Part shown: positions 16,172-24,463 of the stretch, in pieces
Numbering within the stretch: position 1 is the first letter of the stretch
Layout: each line of letters begins with the position of its first letter
DNA from: JAJDTR01 sp965220415
GTDB taxonomy: Bacteria; Poribacteria; WGA-4E; JAJDTR01
DNA: 64,000 bases
Direction of reading: 5' to 3'
Assembly: GCA_965220415.1 (NCBI GenBank)
Contig: OZ244829.1
Location: forward strand, 1,798,001-1,862,000
Translations under genes and position numbers: made by a program
Notes under the pieces: generated by a model
What the model saw: the letters and a program-made list of their open reading frames with translations, nothing else
What the model was told of the DNA's origin: nothing
The model's database searches: none

Positions 16172-17212
16172 TTAAGGACCATTCTCTTCTTTGGTTTGCC
16201 CCGCCTTCCGAGCTGCACCCTTAAACACAGCGTAAAGATACCAGAAAGCAGGCACCAACAGCACACCCCCCGCAATCAGTACAATCAACAACGGACGCAA
16301 CACTGTATCCGGTGCAGCCGTATTTGAAAAGGTTAAGTCCGGTGTGACAAGATACGGATACTGTGCCAGCCCCCAACCGAAAACGATGAGCGTAACCTGT
16401 ATCGGAACGAGGATACGCGCGAGGCGAAATTGACGCTTCCAAATTGTCCAGATCGCCCACAGTGCCATCGCGCCCGTTAAAATATGAAACGGTATCGACC
16501 AATTCGCGCTAACGAGTCCGCGTCGAATTGCTGGCGCACCCTCTGCAGACAAGATAAAACTCAGTCCTGCCATCGCACCGACACTCACTACCGAGATGAG
16601 AGCACGTCGCCGAAAATCCTCCTGCAATTCTGTGTCCTCAGTCTCAAGTGTGAGATACACCGCCGCAAGCAACGCACAAAGCGTCAAGGTAAAGAACCCG
16701 ATTGCAAACGGAAACGGCGCAAACCATGCCGAGATGAAATCTGTGTCCACCTGTCCACTCTCCACGTCAACGTGTATCGTGCTGGACGCGACCGCGCCCA
16801 ACGTAACCCCTAACATCACAGGCGTAATAACACTTGCAACAGCGAATACTCGGCTCCAACGGCGGTGTATTAGATCCGATTGAACATCATAGGTGCGAAA
16901 CACAAACGCCGTGCCGCGAAGCACAATACCGATGAGCATAAATGTCAATGGAATATGTAAAGCCGTGCTAATTGCAGCGAATGCAACAGGGAACGCCACG
17001 AAAAGTAGAACGACAATCACAATCAACCAGACATGGTTCGCTTCCCAGATGGGTCCAATCGCGTGTGCGATAAGCGAGCGCTGTGCGTTCGCACGGCGGC
17101 CTGTTGCAAACAGATCCCAGATGCCACCGCCAAAATCAGCACCACCTGTCAACATATAGATAATCAGGGAAATAAGCATTACACATGCAATGCAGAATTC
17201 AAGACTCAACAT
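16172..17212 (-). CDS. cydB: Cytochrome bd-type quinol oxidase subunit II
   Basis: A 346-residue membrane protein with eight to nine hydrophobic helices and CydB signatures: TGGADFGGGIWDL (22-34), GPIWEANHVWLI (53-64) and HIPLTFMLIGIVLRGTAFVFR. CydB pairs with CydA to form the terminal oxidase that reduces O2 to water with quinol as donor. It follows cydA on the same strand after 146 bases, the normal order. The product is somewhat shorter than the E. coli protein, which is usual for this subfamily. Confidence 0.95.
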   Translation of the reverse strand: MLSLEFCIACVMLISLIIYMLTGGADFGGGIWDLFATGRRANAQRSLIAHAIGPIWEANHVWLIVIVVLLFVAFPVAFAAISTALHIPLTFMLIGIVLRGTAFVFRTYDVQSDLIHRRWSRVFAVASVITPVMLGVTLGAVASSTIHVDVESGQVDTDFISAWFAPFPFAIGFFTLTLCALLAAVYLTLETEDTELQEDFRRRALISVVSVGAMAGLSFILSAEGAPAIRRGLVSANWSIPFHILTGAMALWAIWTIWKRQFRLARILVPIQVTLIVFGWGLAQYPYLVTPDLTFSNTAAPDTVLRPLLIVLIAGGVLLVPAFWYLYAVFKGAARKAGQTKEENGP

Positions 17213-17358
17213 GAAAGTTCTCTCGACGTGTCGGTGGGTGCCTGGCAGTAGGTTCGTCGCAACAATCTATTGGAGTGCAGCAGGAGGACAACACCGGAGT
17301 CCTGCGGAACTTATCCGAGAAATATTGTTTAACCAATATTCGTGTTTAACGCTTGGCG

Positions 17359-18648
17359 TTAGCTTAAAAATATCTGACGACGTAATAGTATAACAACGAT
17401 AATAGAGAGGAAAATATAAAGTACCGTAAAACCGAGAAAGGGAACGACGAGGTTCGGCATTGAGGTTACCGCCTCGGCGGTTCGCATGTAATTATAAATA
17501 ATCCACGGTTGCCGTCCAACCTCTGTGACCGTCCAACCTGCCTCAATCGCGATAAACCCGAGCGGTGTACAGAACGTAACGAACCGGAGATACCAACGTT
17601 GATCCGGTAGCCTTTTATGTTTCCACGCGAGCCAGCCACCGATAACACCAGCAGTAATCAGCACTATCCCGCACGCTACCATAATTTGAAATGCGAAATG
17701 CACAATCGCCACAGGCGGACGATCTTCCGGTGGCACCGCCTTAAGCCCCATAACCTCAGCGTTGAAGTCAGAGTACGCAAGAAAACTTAGTGCCTTCGGA
17801 ATTTCAAGCGCATATCGAGTCTCTTCAGTGTCCTCGTTAGGAATACCACCGATACGTAAAGGTGCCCCGCGTTCGGTCTCCCACTGCGCCTCCATCGCCG
17901 CAAGCTTGATAGGTTGGTGTTTCGCAAGCTTCTTGGCACTGATGTCACCCGAAATCGGTTGCAGGAGTGCGAACACACCTCCAACACTCAAGGCAATCGC
18001 AAACGCACGGCGATGGAAAAGGTTGTCGGGATCATGTCGCAGAAAATAGGCGTGAATGCCCGCCACCGCAAATCCGACTGTCAGAAAAGCAGCGATAGTC
18101 ATGTGAAGCGTTTGGCTAAACGAGGAGGGATTCAACATTGCCGCAATCGGATCGACATCCGTCACCACTCCATTGACAATAGAGAATCCGGTAGGCGTGT
18201 TCATCCATGCATTCGCGGTGACAACAAAAATACCGGACAAGGTGCCGCCGAGCAGCACCATCATCCCAGCAAACCAGTGGGCATATTTTGGAATGCGGTC
18301 CCAGCCATAGAGGTAAAGCCCTAAGAAGATCGCTTCCAGGAAGAATGCAAACCCTTCCAATGAAAACGGCATGCCGATGATCGGACCAGCGTAAGCCATA
18401 AAATTGGGCCACAACAAACCGAGTTCAAAAGACAAAACGGTGCCAGAGACCGCGCCGACAGCAAACATAATGGCAGTCCCTTTTGCCCACCGCTTCGCAA
18501 GCGTCAGGTAAACCTCTTCTCGCGTTTTGAGCCATAGCCCTTCGGCAATCACCATTAGCAGCGGCATCGCTATACCGATCACCGCAAAAATAATGTGAAA
18601 TCCGAGCGACATTGCCATCTGTGCGCGTGCTGCCAATAAATCTGTCAT
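17359..18648 (-). CDS. cydA: Cytochrome bd-type quinol oxidase subunit I, short Q-loop type
   Basis: A 429-residue membrane protein. Heme ligand candidates are His 18 (GFHIIF), His 182 (TLHMT) and Met 323 (IMVACG). Glu 98 and Glu 105 fall in SLEGFAFFLEA, the proton-path region. The quinol-site KxxE-type segment is SAKKLAKHQP, and GRQPW (378-382) is conserved. At 429 residues it lacks the long Q-loop insertion of the E. coli enzyme. AGGAGAGTCG lies upstream of the ATG. Probably co-transcribed with cydB as a high-affinity oxidase for low oxygen. Confidence 0.95.
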   Translation of the reverse strand: MTDLLAARAQMAMSLGFHIIFAVIGIAMPLLMVIAEGLWLKTREEVYLTLAKRWAKGTAIMFAVGAVSGTVLSFELGLLWPNFMAYAGPIIGMPFSLEGFAFFLEAIFLGLYLYGWDRIPKYAHWFAGMMVLLGGTLSGIFVVTANAWMNTPTGFSIVNGVVTDVDPIAAMLNPSSFSQTLHMTIAAFLTVGFAVAGIHAYFLRHDPDNLFHRRAFAIALSVGGVFALLQPISGDISAKKLAKHQPIKLAAMEAQWETERGAPLRIGGIPNEDTEETRYALEIPKALSFLAYSDFNAEVMGLKAVPPEDRPPVAIVHFAFQIMVACGIVLITAGVIGGWLAWKHKRLPDQRWYLRFVTFCTPLGFIAIEAGWTVTEVGRQPWIIYNYMRTAEAVTSMPNLVVPFLGFTVLYIFLSIIVVILLRRQIFLS

Positions 18649-18661
18649 GAGGCGACTCTCC

Positions 18662-19093
18662 TTACACTATTTCTGGCGTATCCGCCAGATACAAAACGCC
18701 TTGCACCTTCAAACGTACCGGCATATCATCCAACGACATATCCCAATGTAAATAAGGACGGGTGAACTTCCAATCCGGACGTTCAGGCGGATTCATACTC
18801 GCACGATCAAAACTAACCCAGAGTTTCTCCGTCTCCCAAATCTCTGAAAACGCCTGATGGATGCGCGGATATTGGCGGTTGTCCTACAACGCTTGGTGTT
18901 GATAAATCTCCACCATGATACTCCCGCGCGGTGGATCGGGATACCATCTGTCTGGGTTGTCCCGGTCCATTTCAAGAAAATCCCGGACGGCTTGTTCGGC
19001 GGCGCGGCAATTTTCAAGTGGTACCGCCTCCGGTACAACGACGTAATAGTTCTCTTCCCAAAATTCTAAGGCTTCTGCGTCAAATACTGGCAT
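18662..19093 (-). pseudogene. Broken phytanoyl-CoA dioxygenase (PhyH) family gene
   Basis: The frame from 19093 reads MPVFDAEALEFWEENYYVVV and IMVEIYQHQAL, then meets an in-frame TAG at 18882-18884 where the reading continues as DNRQYPRIHQAFSEIWETEKLW, PYLHWDMSLDDMPVRLKVQGVLYLADT, ending at TAA 18662-18664. LHWD gives the His-x-Asp iron site of Fe(II)/2-oxoglutarate PhyH enzymes. The C-terminal half with the distal His and the 2-oxoglutarate Arg is absent. So the gene carries both a nonsense codon and a 3' truncation. An AGGAGAGA site still precedes the start. Confidence 0.75.
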
Positions 19094-19365
19094 AGGTCTC
19101 TCCTCACTAATCGGTTCAGTTTCGGACTCCTCTGTAAACAGAGAAATGCTTTAACTGCTTGAAGATTAATGTGGAATTAAGAATACCGCAAAAGATTGAG
19201 AGAATCAAACTTTTCGATTTATAACCGTCCCTGAACCCTTCCAAATTTTCGCAAGGCCCTCCGATACCCGAAAAATTTCTTGCAGTCAGTTCAGTCTTGC
19301 GCTGAAGTACGGATACTCTGACCTACGAAATTTAGCGAACATTAAGACGAAGGAGAAAGGTCACA

Positions 19366-19639
19366 ATGCTCAAAGCAGGATTTATCGGTGCAAGAGGACG
19401 CAGCCAAGGCGCACACTATCCAAGCGTAAATCGTCGGGAAGATGACGTTGAGATGCTCGGTGCCTGTGAGCTGGATGAGGAGAAACTCGCACAAGTTTCC
19501 CAGAAATATGAGTTCCCAAACACCTTCACAGACCATCGGAAGATGCTGGACACACTGGACTTATATGTCGTCTATTGTGTCATGAACGAAAAGTGGATTT
19601 TGCAACCCGCCTTGGATTGCCTTAACGCTGGCAAGCATC
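19366..19639 (+). pseudogene. 5' fragment of a Gfo/Idh/MocA oxidoreductase gene, cut by a repeat element
   Basis: The first 91 codons match the NAD(P)-binding domain of Gfo/Idh/MocA oxidoreductases (MLKAGFIGARGRSQGAHYP, then PALDCLNAGKH). In intact members the next residues would be V-x-x-E-K-P with the catalytic Lys. Here TATACTCCGCG, the end of a family A element, begins directly after GKH and the frame runs into that element, stopping at 19752. The remainder of the gene is not found on the far side, where WD40 sequence starts instead. AAGGAGAAAGG precedes the ATG. Confidence 0.8.
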
Positions 19640-19802
19640 TATACTCCGCGCTGTCAGAAATTGCGACTTCTGTAGGAGCGATCTCCAGGTCGCGACCATT
19701 GTACGAAGGCACTCCGATTCCCGACCTTCTGGTGCTACGTAAGTCCTATTAGAAACAATTATCACTGGAAAAAAAGCACAATAATACCCAACGCACAGTA
19801 TA
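19640..19802 (+). repeat. Family A element, copy 2 (empty site), at a gene-fusion junction
   Basis: A 163-bp copy with ends TATACTCCGCG and CGCACAGTATA. It carries the GTAGGAGCGATCTCCAGG REP-like core at 19672-19694 and lacks the 36-bp insert. Left flank: truncated oxidoreductase. Right flank: partial WD40 copy starting 18 bases later. Confidence 0.85.
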
Positions 19803-19819
19803 TTTATTGAGAAACCTCC

Positions 19820-20554
19820 GGGGGTGCAGCATGGGTTGAGCACCTGGCTTGGAGCAACGGCGAAAAACCGATGCTCGCCTCTGCCGCTGGTCGTAAGCTG
19901 AAACTGTGGAGCGCTGTCGGCGATCTTGTTCGCGAATATCCCGACCATCAGAGCACGATTTCTGGTCTCCAGTGGAAACCGCGTGTAAGGCATCTTGCCT
20001 CGATTGCCTACGGCGGCGTCACGCTGTGGGACCCGCAACAGTCGGAAGCCGTCCGCCGATTGGAATGGGTAGGCTCATCACTCGTGATTGCGTGGAGCCC
20101 TGACGGCAAATACATCGCCACCGGAGATCAAGATTCGACCGTACATTTCTGGATTATGTCTACCGGTGACGACTTGCAAATGTCTGGCTATCCGACGAAA
20201 GTGCGAAAGCTCTCGTGGGATGCCACGAGTCGATACTTGGCCACGGGAGGCGGTCAGGAAGTTTCGGTGTGGGACTGTTCCGGTCGCGGACCGGCCGGTA
20301 CCAAACCCATTACGCTTTCCGGGCATCAGGATTTTCTCAGCGTTGTGCGTTTTCAACACCGTGGAGAACTGCTTGCCTCGGGCGGTGCCGACGGTCGGGC
20401 CTACGTCTGGCAATTGCGAGGCAGCCTCCGTTCTCTGGCGGTTCATGAAGCCGCTCTGGCAGCGGGGATCACGAGCCTCGTTTGGTCACCGAATGACCAG
20501 TATATTGCTGTTGGTGATGAGTCGGGTGGGGTGAGCGTTTTTTCGATAAGTTAA
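19820..20554 (+). pseudogene. Partial duplicate of the WD40 gene
   Basis: Closely matches 15160-15893: both start at GGGGGTGCAGCATGG and end at TTTTTTCGATAAGTTAAA, with only scattered single-base differences. The copy lacks the first two blades and the original start; the longest open frame begins at an internal ATG (19871) and gives 227 residues. The reading frame is intact over the whole duplicated part, so either the duplication is recent or a shorter product is still made. No ribosome binding site is evident before 19871. Confidence 0.85.
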
Positions 20555-20662
20555 ACTTATCTTCCGCATTATCAAGTACCTAAAAGTTTAATTTCTCAGT
20601 AGGCCGTATCCCGCATCATAATTGACAGCATGCCATTATCCCTTTCGGAATAATTCATTCGG
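20555..20662. other. Left flank of family C repeat
   Basis: Non-coding. Positions 20628-20662 (CCATTATCCC, then CGGAATAATTCATTC) recur to the left of the two other family C copies at 27 kb, so this is either part of the element or a shared target sequence. Confidence 0.5.
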
Positions 20663-20813
20663 CAAGTAACACGTTCTAGTCGGAGGCTCTTTCCTCGATC
20701 CAGAGGATCGAAATGTCAATAGAATGCGACATGTCCAGAGTCCCGCGCTCCAGCGGAGATCAAGCGAATGGATAATGAGTGCGATAGAGATCCTCAATGT
20801 GGTGTGTTACTTC
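20663..20813 (+). repeat. Family C repeat, copy 1
   Basis: Bounded by CAAGTAACACG and the inverse GTGTTACTTCG. Contains CCAGAGGATCG plus ATGTCAATAGAA, shared with copies at 27048 and 27305, and one 36-bp insert at 20759-20794 at its second internal site. Confidence 0.65.
20759..20794 (+). repeat. Approximately 36-bp dispersed insert
   Basis: ATCAAGCGAATGGATAATG to GAGATCCT. Located at the second internal site of family C copy 1, which is a single A in the copy at 27305. Confidence 0.7.
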
Positions 20814-21137
20814 GTAAAAATGAAGTTGATGATGGAAGGGCAAAACAGGTCAATCAATCGGACTCACGGTAGTACCTTGGTGATTTTTCTCGTTTGTAAA
20901 TATATACCCCAAGATCTGGTATGTTATAATTCGAGATTACACAAGTCTATTATGCGGAAGATTAGTTATGGTTGGTAAAATTGCAAGAAATTGCCATCGG
21001 TCGTGGAATAAAGGGTACGCCTTGTATTCGCCGCAAGGAGTCAATGGACTAAACAATTACTTTTTTCATTTTAATTTATCTAGTTATCGCCTAAAATAGG
21101 GTGGTCACGTCAGAGCGCATAGAAAGGAAGCACAAGG
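20814..21137. other. Intergenic region with a family B end relic
   Basis: No gene recognised. 21047-21060 reads GGACTAAACAATTAC, one end of a family B element, without a detectable matching left end. Confidence 0.5.
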
Positions 21138-22073
21138 ATGACACGAGACATTATTCCCGACCGGATTAAGCAGGTTGACCCGGAACAGATAAGACGCAAT
21201 CTGTTCTATTTGTCGAAAGCGCCTTTGCCCTATCGGAAGTTGAGCTATACCATTCCCGGCCACGCTACAAACACCTTGTACGAAGCCGACGATTTTATCC
21301 AACGAAACCTGGAATCGTGGGGATATCCGGTGGAGAAAGAGGGTGTTCGAGTCCAACCATTTGGGTGCGACACCTCTAAGCCGAAAGCACTCCAATACGC
21401 TCCGCCGGCTTCTGATGCACGCTGGTATACTGCCTACAACCTCTATGCCAAAAAACGGGGCGCCGTTTATCCTGAAGAGATCATCCTGTTCCTTTCGCAT
21501 AAGGATTCCCAAAGTTGGGTGGATTGTCCCGGGGCTTATGACAACGCCGTAGGTACGGTGGGAACGATGGAAATAGCACGTGTTCTGAAGGACTACCCTT
21601 CTCAGCGATCCATCTGGTTTCTGTTCTGTAACGAAGAACATGTGCCTTGGACCAGTGTGACAGCGGCGCAAAATGCGAAAGCGCGAGGAGATAATCTAGT
21701 CGCTATCTTCAATCTGGATTCTCTAGGGGGCAAGTCGCAGGCGGATATTGATGCAGGGCGCCGGACAAATGTAACCCTCTATACCAAACCTGAAGGTGAG
21801 CGTTTTGCCGATCTGATGGCTGATGTGAACAAAATTTACGACATCGGATTAATACAAGAGAAAATCCAGCGAAATTCACCCGGCGATGATGACGGCTCCT
21901 ACATCAACGCGGGTTATCCGATAGCGGTGGCAAATCTGGGGTCATTCCCTTACCTTGATCCAAATTACCACAGAGAAACAGACATCCCTGAATACGTCGA
22001 TATCCCCAATGTGTGCATGGGAACGCAGGCTAGTCTCGCCGCCGGATTGCGGGTAGACCGCGGCGAAATATAA
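21138..22073 (+). CDS. M28-family zinc peptidase
   Basis: A 311-residue M28 (aminopeptidase-type) hydrolase. The co-catalytic zinc ligands appear in order: His 121 (LSHKDS), Asp 135 (PGAYDNAVG), catalytic/ligand Glu 166-167 (CNEEH), Asp 194 (NLDSLG) and His 278 (NYHRETD). GSYINAGYPIA is typical of the region before the last His. There is no signal peptide, so it is probably cytoplasmic, and it may act on peptides or on N-acyl amino acid derivatives. GAAAGGAAG precedes the ATG. Confidence 0.88.
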   Translation: MTRDIIPDRIKQVDPEQIRRNLFYLSKAPLPYRKLSYTIPGHATNTLYEADDFIQRNLESWGYPVEKEGVRVQPFGCDTSKPKALQYAPPASDARWYTAYNLYAKKRGAVYPEEIILFLSHKDSQSWVDCPGAYDNAVGTVGTMEIARVLKDYPSQRSIWFLFCNEEHVPWTSVTAAQNAKARGDNLVAIFNLDSLGGKSQADIDAGRRTNVTLYTKPEGERFADLMADVNKIYDIGLIQEKIQRNSPGDDDGSYINAGYPIAVANLGSFPYLDPNYHRETDIPEYVDIPNVCMGTQASLAAGLRVDRGEI

Positions 22074-22100
22074 CCGGGATTCTGCCATATCGGAAGTTAA

Positions 22101-22309
22101 GAGCTTGTTTGAAAAGTACATCTGTAGGGTGCGCACTGCGCACCAGCCTCTAAAAGCCCCAGAGGGGCGAAAGGTGTGTAGAAACACCGAAATCCCGCAC
22201 ATCCAAGCCCCAGCGGGGCGACAGGTATATAGCGGCCAATCACAACAACATGAAAAACTATCTTCAAATGACTGAATATGGCTCTGATACCGACTATTCA
22301 AACAGGTTC
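22101..22309. mobile_element. IS5-type MITE with TAA target duplication
   Basis: A 209-bp element with ends GAGCTTGTTTGAAAAG and, inverted, GAACCTGTTTGAATAG, flanked on both sides by TAA (22098-22100, 22310-22312). Ends of this type and 3-bp TNA duplications are typical of IS5-group insertion sequences. It contains a hairpin GTGCGCACTGCGCAC but no transposase. Confidence 0.75.
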
Positions 22310-22384
22310 TAAGCGTTCAGGAACTCATTCGTTCACAGGTATCGTTTTTGTTTTACATCCCATAAACTAGAGGCAAAAACAAGG

Positions 22385-22475
22385 ATGAAAATATCCGTCC
22401 GGGACGGAGGTCTCTCGGACAGTTATCTGAAGCTGGTTACGCAGTTAGGCGCAGATTGCATCGACTTCGGTAGTG
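22385..22475 (+). pseudogene. Fragment resembling N-terminus of a mannonate dehydratase/TIM-barrel protein
   Basis: About 30 codons (MKISVRDGGLSDSYLKLVTQ, then LGADCIDFG) that look like the start of a UxuA-type or related TIM-barrel enzyme. After residue 30 the sequence loses resemblance and runs into the 3' end of the minus-strand gene at 22520. CAAGG lies upstream. Probably a truncation by rearrangement. Confidence 0.45.
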
Positions 22476-22519
22476 GTACTTCTTTCCAAGCGGGCATCAT
22501 TCTCCAATCTGTATTTTTA

Positions 22520-22927
22520 TCAAACATATTCCTCCGCGAAAGTCTGCTCGCCCCTTTCCTCCTGTTTCCGTTTCATCTCTGTGATCTCCTGGTCTGTCAG
22601 ACGTTCTTCGTCTGTCACAATAGTCTGTTCGATTAATTTCAACTTCAATTCTCGGTTGGTCAGCCACTCCCAGCGAGTGGCATTTACCGGGTGAGGATGT
22701 GGATGCACATCATCAGGACCGATCTCATCGGCAACGGTATAGAGATAACCGGAAGTCACGCCGTCATGCTTAACCGTACCGCCCTCAGACATAGTGAGCA
22801 GCGACGGTCTGTGAGAGAATGCTTTCGCCACAGTTTTGTCCTGTGTTATTGAACTTCCAACCCTGAGCGTGGTCAATTCTTGCTGAGATCCGTGATACCA
22901 TGTCAGCGTATAGTCGAAATCTTGCAT
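22520..22927 (-). CDS. Hypothetical protein, 135 residues
   Basis: A soluble protein preceded by a strong AGGAGG site. It starts MQDFDYTLTWYHGSQQELTTL, continues with VGSSITQDKTVAKAFSHRPSLL, and has DDVHPHPHPVNATRWEWLTNRELK and a charged helical tail. YHGS near the start followed by an alternating LRxGSxIT strand recalls ADP-ribosyltransferase or KptA-like folds, but the resemblance is weak and I do not assign a function. It stands alone between repeats. Confidence 0.6.
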   Translation of the reverse strand: MQDFDYTLTWYHGSQQELTTLRVGSSITQDKTVAKAFSHRPSLLTMSEGGTVKHDGVTSGYLYTVADEIGPDDVHPHPHPVNATRWEWLTNRELKLKLIEQTIVTDEERLTDQEITEMKRKQEERGEQTFAEEYV

Positions 22928-23268
22928 CGGTCGCCTCCTGAACGGATTACGGGCGATAATAGAATTGAAGATTACGCCTTCACGAGGGTTTAACTACGAT
23001 ACTCCGGTAGTGAAAGAATAACTTTGTTGATGGTATTATGTTATACTGTAATCCTCTCTTGATGCAAATAACTCTGTCTTTTTGGGTTCTTCAGGGTCAA
23101 GTGTGGGAATGGAACTTGCTACACGAAGGCGCGTTTGTCCATGAGTTCAAATTGATTGCAATAATTACCAATATGGTTCTGGAGACCTCGACGTATACAT
23201 TTTGACATAACCGCTCGACATTTCCAACTACTGGGTGGTTTCTGTCGAGATGGGGACAGATATAATAC
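22928..23268. other. Intergenic region without recognised gene
   Basis: About 340 bases of A+T-rich sequence. I see no convincing open frame, hairpin terminator or RNA gene. Confidence 0.45.
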
Positions 23269-23384
23269 AGGGCTTACGCAGAACGCGCAAATTGATGTTA
23301 CGGCAAGGCTTTTGTAGGGAATAACGATCGTTATTCCCTACCGCCGAACTAGACGCATTTAAGCACTCGACTACGTAAGTCCTA
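23269..23384. repeat. Small element with AGGGCTTACGCAG ends and a 28-bp palindrome
   Basis: Left end AGGGCTTACGCAG and inverted right end AGGACTTACGTAG bound about 115 bp. At 23314-23341 there is a perfect 28-bp palindrome, each half GTAGGGAATAACGA. Non-coding. Confidence 0.6.
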
Positions 23385-23446
23385 GGTTCTGTTGACATTT
23401 GAAAATTAAGGCAATATTGATTCACTTGAGGCAATATGTTTATATT

Positions 23447-23509
23447 GGGCAACCACAAGGGTTGCCCCTTCATTGGGTCGATTTCTGTAGGGGTTGGGTT
23501 TCCCAACCC
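23447..23509. repeat. Two adjacent perfect hairpins
   Basis: GGGCAACC with GGTTGCCC (23447-23467) and GGGTTGGG with CCCAACCC (23491-23509). They resemble small intergenic hairpin repeats rather than gene-linked terminators, as no gene ends nearby. Confidence 0.5.
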
Positions 23510-23649
23510 GTTGGGCGAGGATCAACTGACTGGATAAGGAAGGATCAACCGAGTGAATAATGAGGGCGATAGCTAATCCCGTAGAGATCTTACCTCGCCC
23601 CTATGATAGGGACTTATCGGCGAATTATGGACACGCCTTACATAAATGT

Positions 23650-23874
23650 CAACACGCCCTAAGATAATTTCATTTTCCACACTTAACTCTGAAGAGCCAA
23701 TTTTTTTAGGGGTGGTAGGTTGGGTTGAACGGAATTCGTTAATGATTGCTAATCATTAGAGGAGTTTTCAAGTACTCACTTTGCCTGAACCTGCCAAAAT
23801 TTGAGTGAAACCCAACATTAATCGTACATTCTACCGCCATGAGACAACCTCTATAATTAGATGCGTTTCCCCTG
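23650..23874 (-). repeat. Family D element, copy 1 (inverted relative to copy at 58677)
   Basis: Shares with 58677-58912, in opposite orientation, the segments GGGGAAACGCAT, AATTATA, TAATGTTGGGTTTCAC, CAAATTTTGGCA and GAACCCAACCTAC-type sequence plus ACCCCTAA. The right end TGCGTTTCCCCTG is clear; the left end is degenerate. Confidence 0.6.
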
Positions 23875-23950
23875 ACTGCGCACATATCCGAACTTGACGA
23901 TGCTTAAATTGTTGTGTTAGAATTTGTTTATTGCTAAGGGAGGTCGATTG

Positions 23951-24328
23951 ATGCGTGGAAAAACGCTAGAACAACTCGTTAACGAAGCTCAGGCGAATGT
24001 CGGACACATTACTGCTCATGAACTCCACGCCGCTGTCGAAAAGAACGAGCCGATAATCATCCTGGATATCCGCGATAAAGAACTATACGACGCCGGACAT
24101 CTGCCGGGTGCCGTCTCACTCCCGCGCGCCGCTATCGAGTTGGACATTGATGAGGTTGTTCCGGATCAGGACACGCGAATCGTTACCTACTGCGGGGGCA
24201 ATACGCGCGGTTCCCTCTCGGCTCATACACTCAAGATTATGGGTTACGAGAATGTCTCAATGTTGGACGGTGGATTTCGTGGCTGGAAAGCTGATGACTT
24301 ACCCGTCGAAGGCGGAGAGCGCGAGTAG
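23951..24328 (+). CDS. Rhodanese-like domain protein
   Basis: A single-domain rhodanese of 125 residues with active-site loop CGGNTRGS (catalytic Cys), preceded by ILDIRDKELYDAGHLPGAVSLP and followed by LDGGFRGWKADDLPVE, all family hallmarks. It would transfer sulfur or act in persulfide handling in the cytoplasm; the partner is unknown. ATG 23951 has GGGAGG at good spacing; an upstream in-frame start at 23924 is less likely. It stands just upstream of argS without an obvious functional link. Confidence 0.9.
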   Translation: MRGKTLEQLVNEAQANVGHITAHELHAAVEKNEPIIILDIRDKELYDAGHLPGAVSLPRAAIELDIDEVVPDQDTRIVTYCGGNTRGSLSAHTLKIMGYENVSMLDGGFRGWKADDLPVEGGERE

Positions 24329-24463
24329 CGCATGTTCACCGCGGTAACTAGGCATTTTCAGGGAATCGCATATAAAATCGCACGATAGTGTTACGTATTT
24401 CGTTCAACCCGACCCACGTGCCTTCCTGTATTTTCTCAAAATTTTAGTTTAGGTTAAAAAAGA

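Noticed and set aside
20918..20935. TATGTTATAATT as another Zur box (also ATTATGTTATACTG near 23035)
   Set aside because: Only one half-site is present in each; they are not palindromic and no metal gene follows.
22928..23268. Search for tRNA or other structured RNA in the larger gaps
   Set aside because: No tRNA-like GTTCRANYC arm with matching acceptor stem was seen by eye here or in other gaps; a covariance search would be needed to exclude one fully.
23228..23506. 92-codon minus-strand frame
   Set aside because: It runs through a palindrome and two hairpins of non-coding repeats; composition fits chance.
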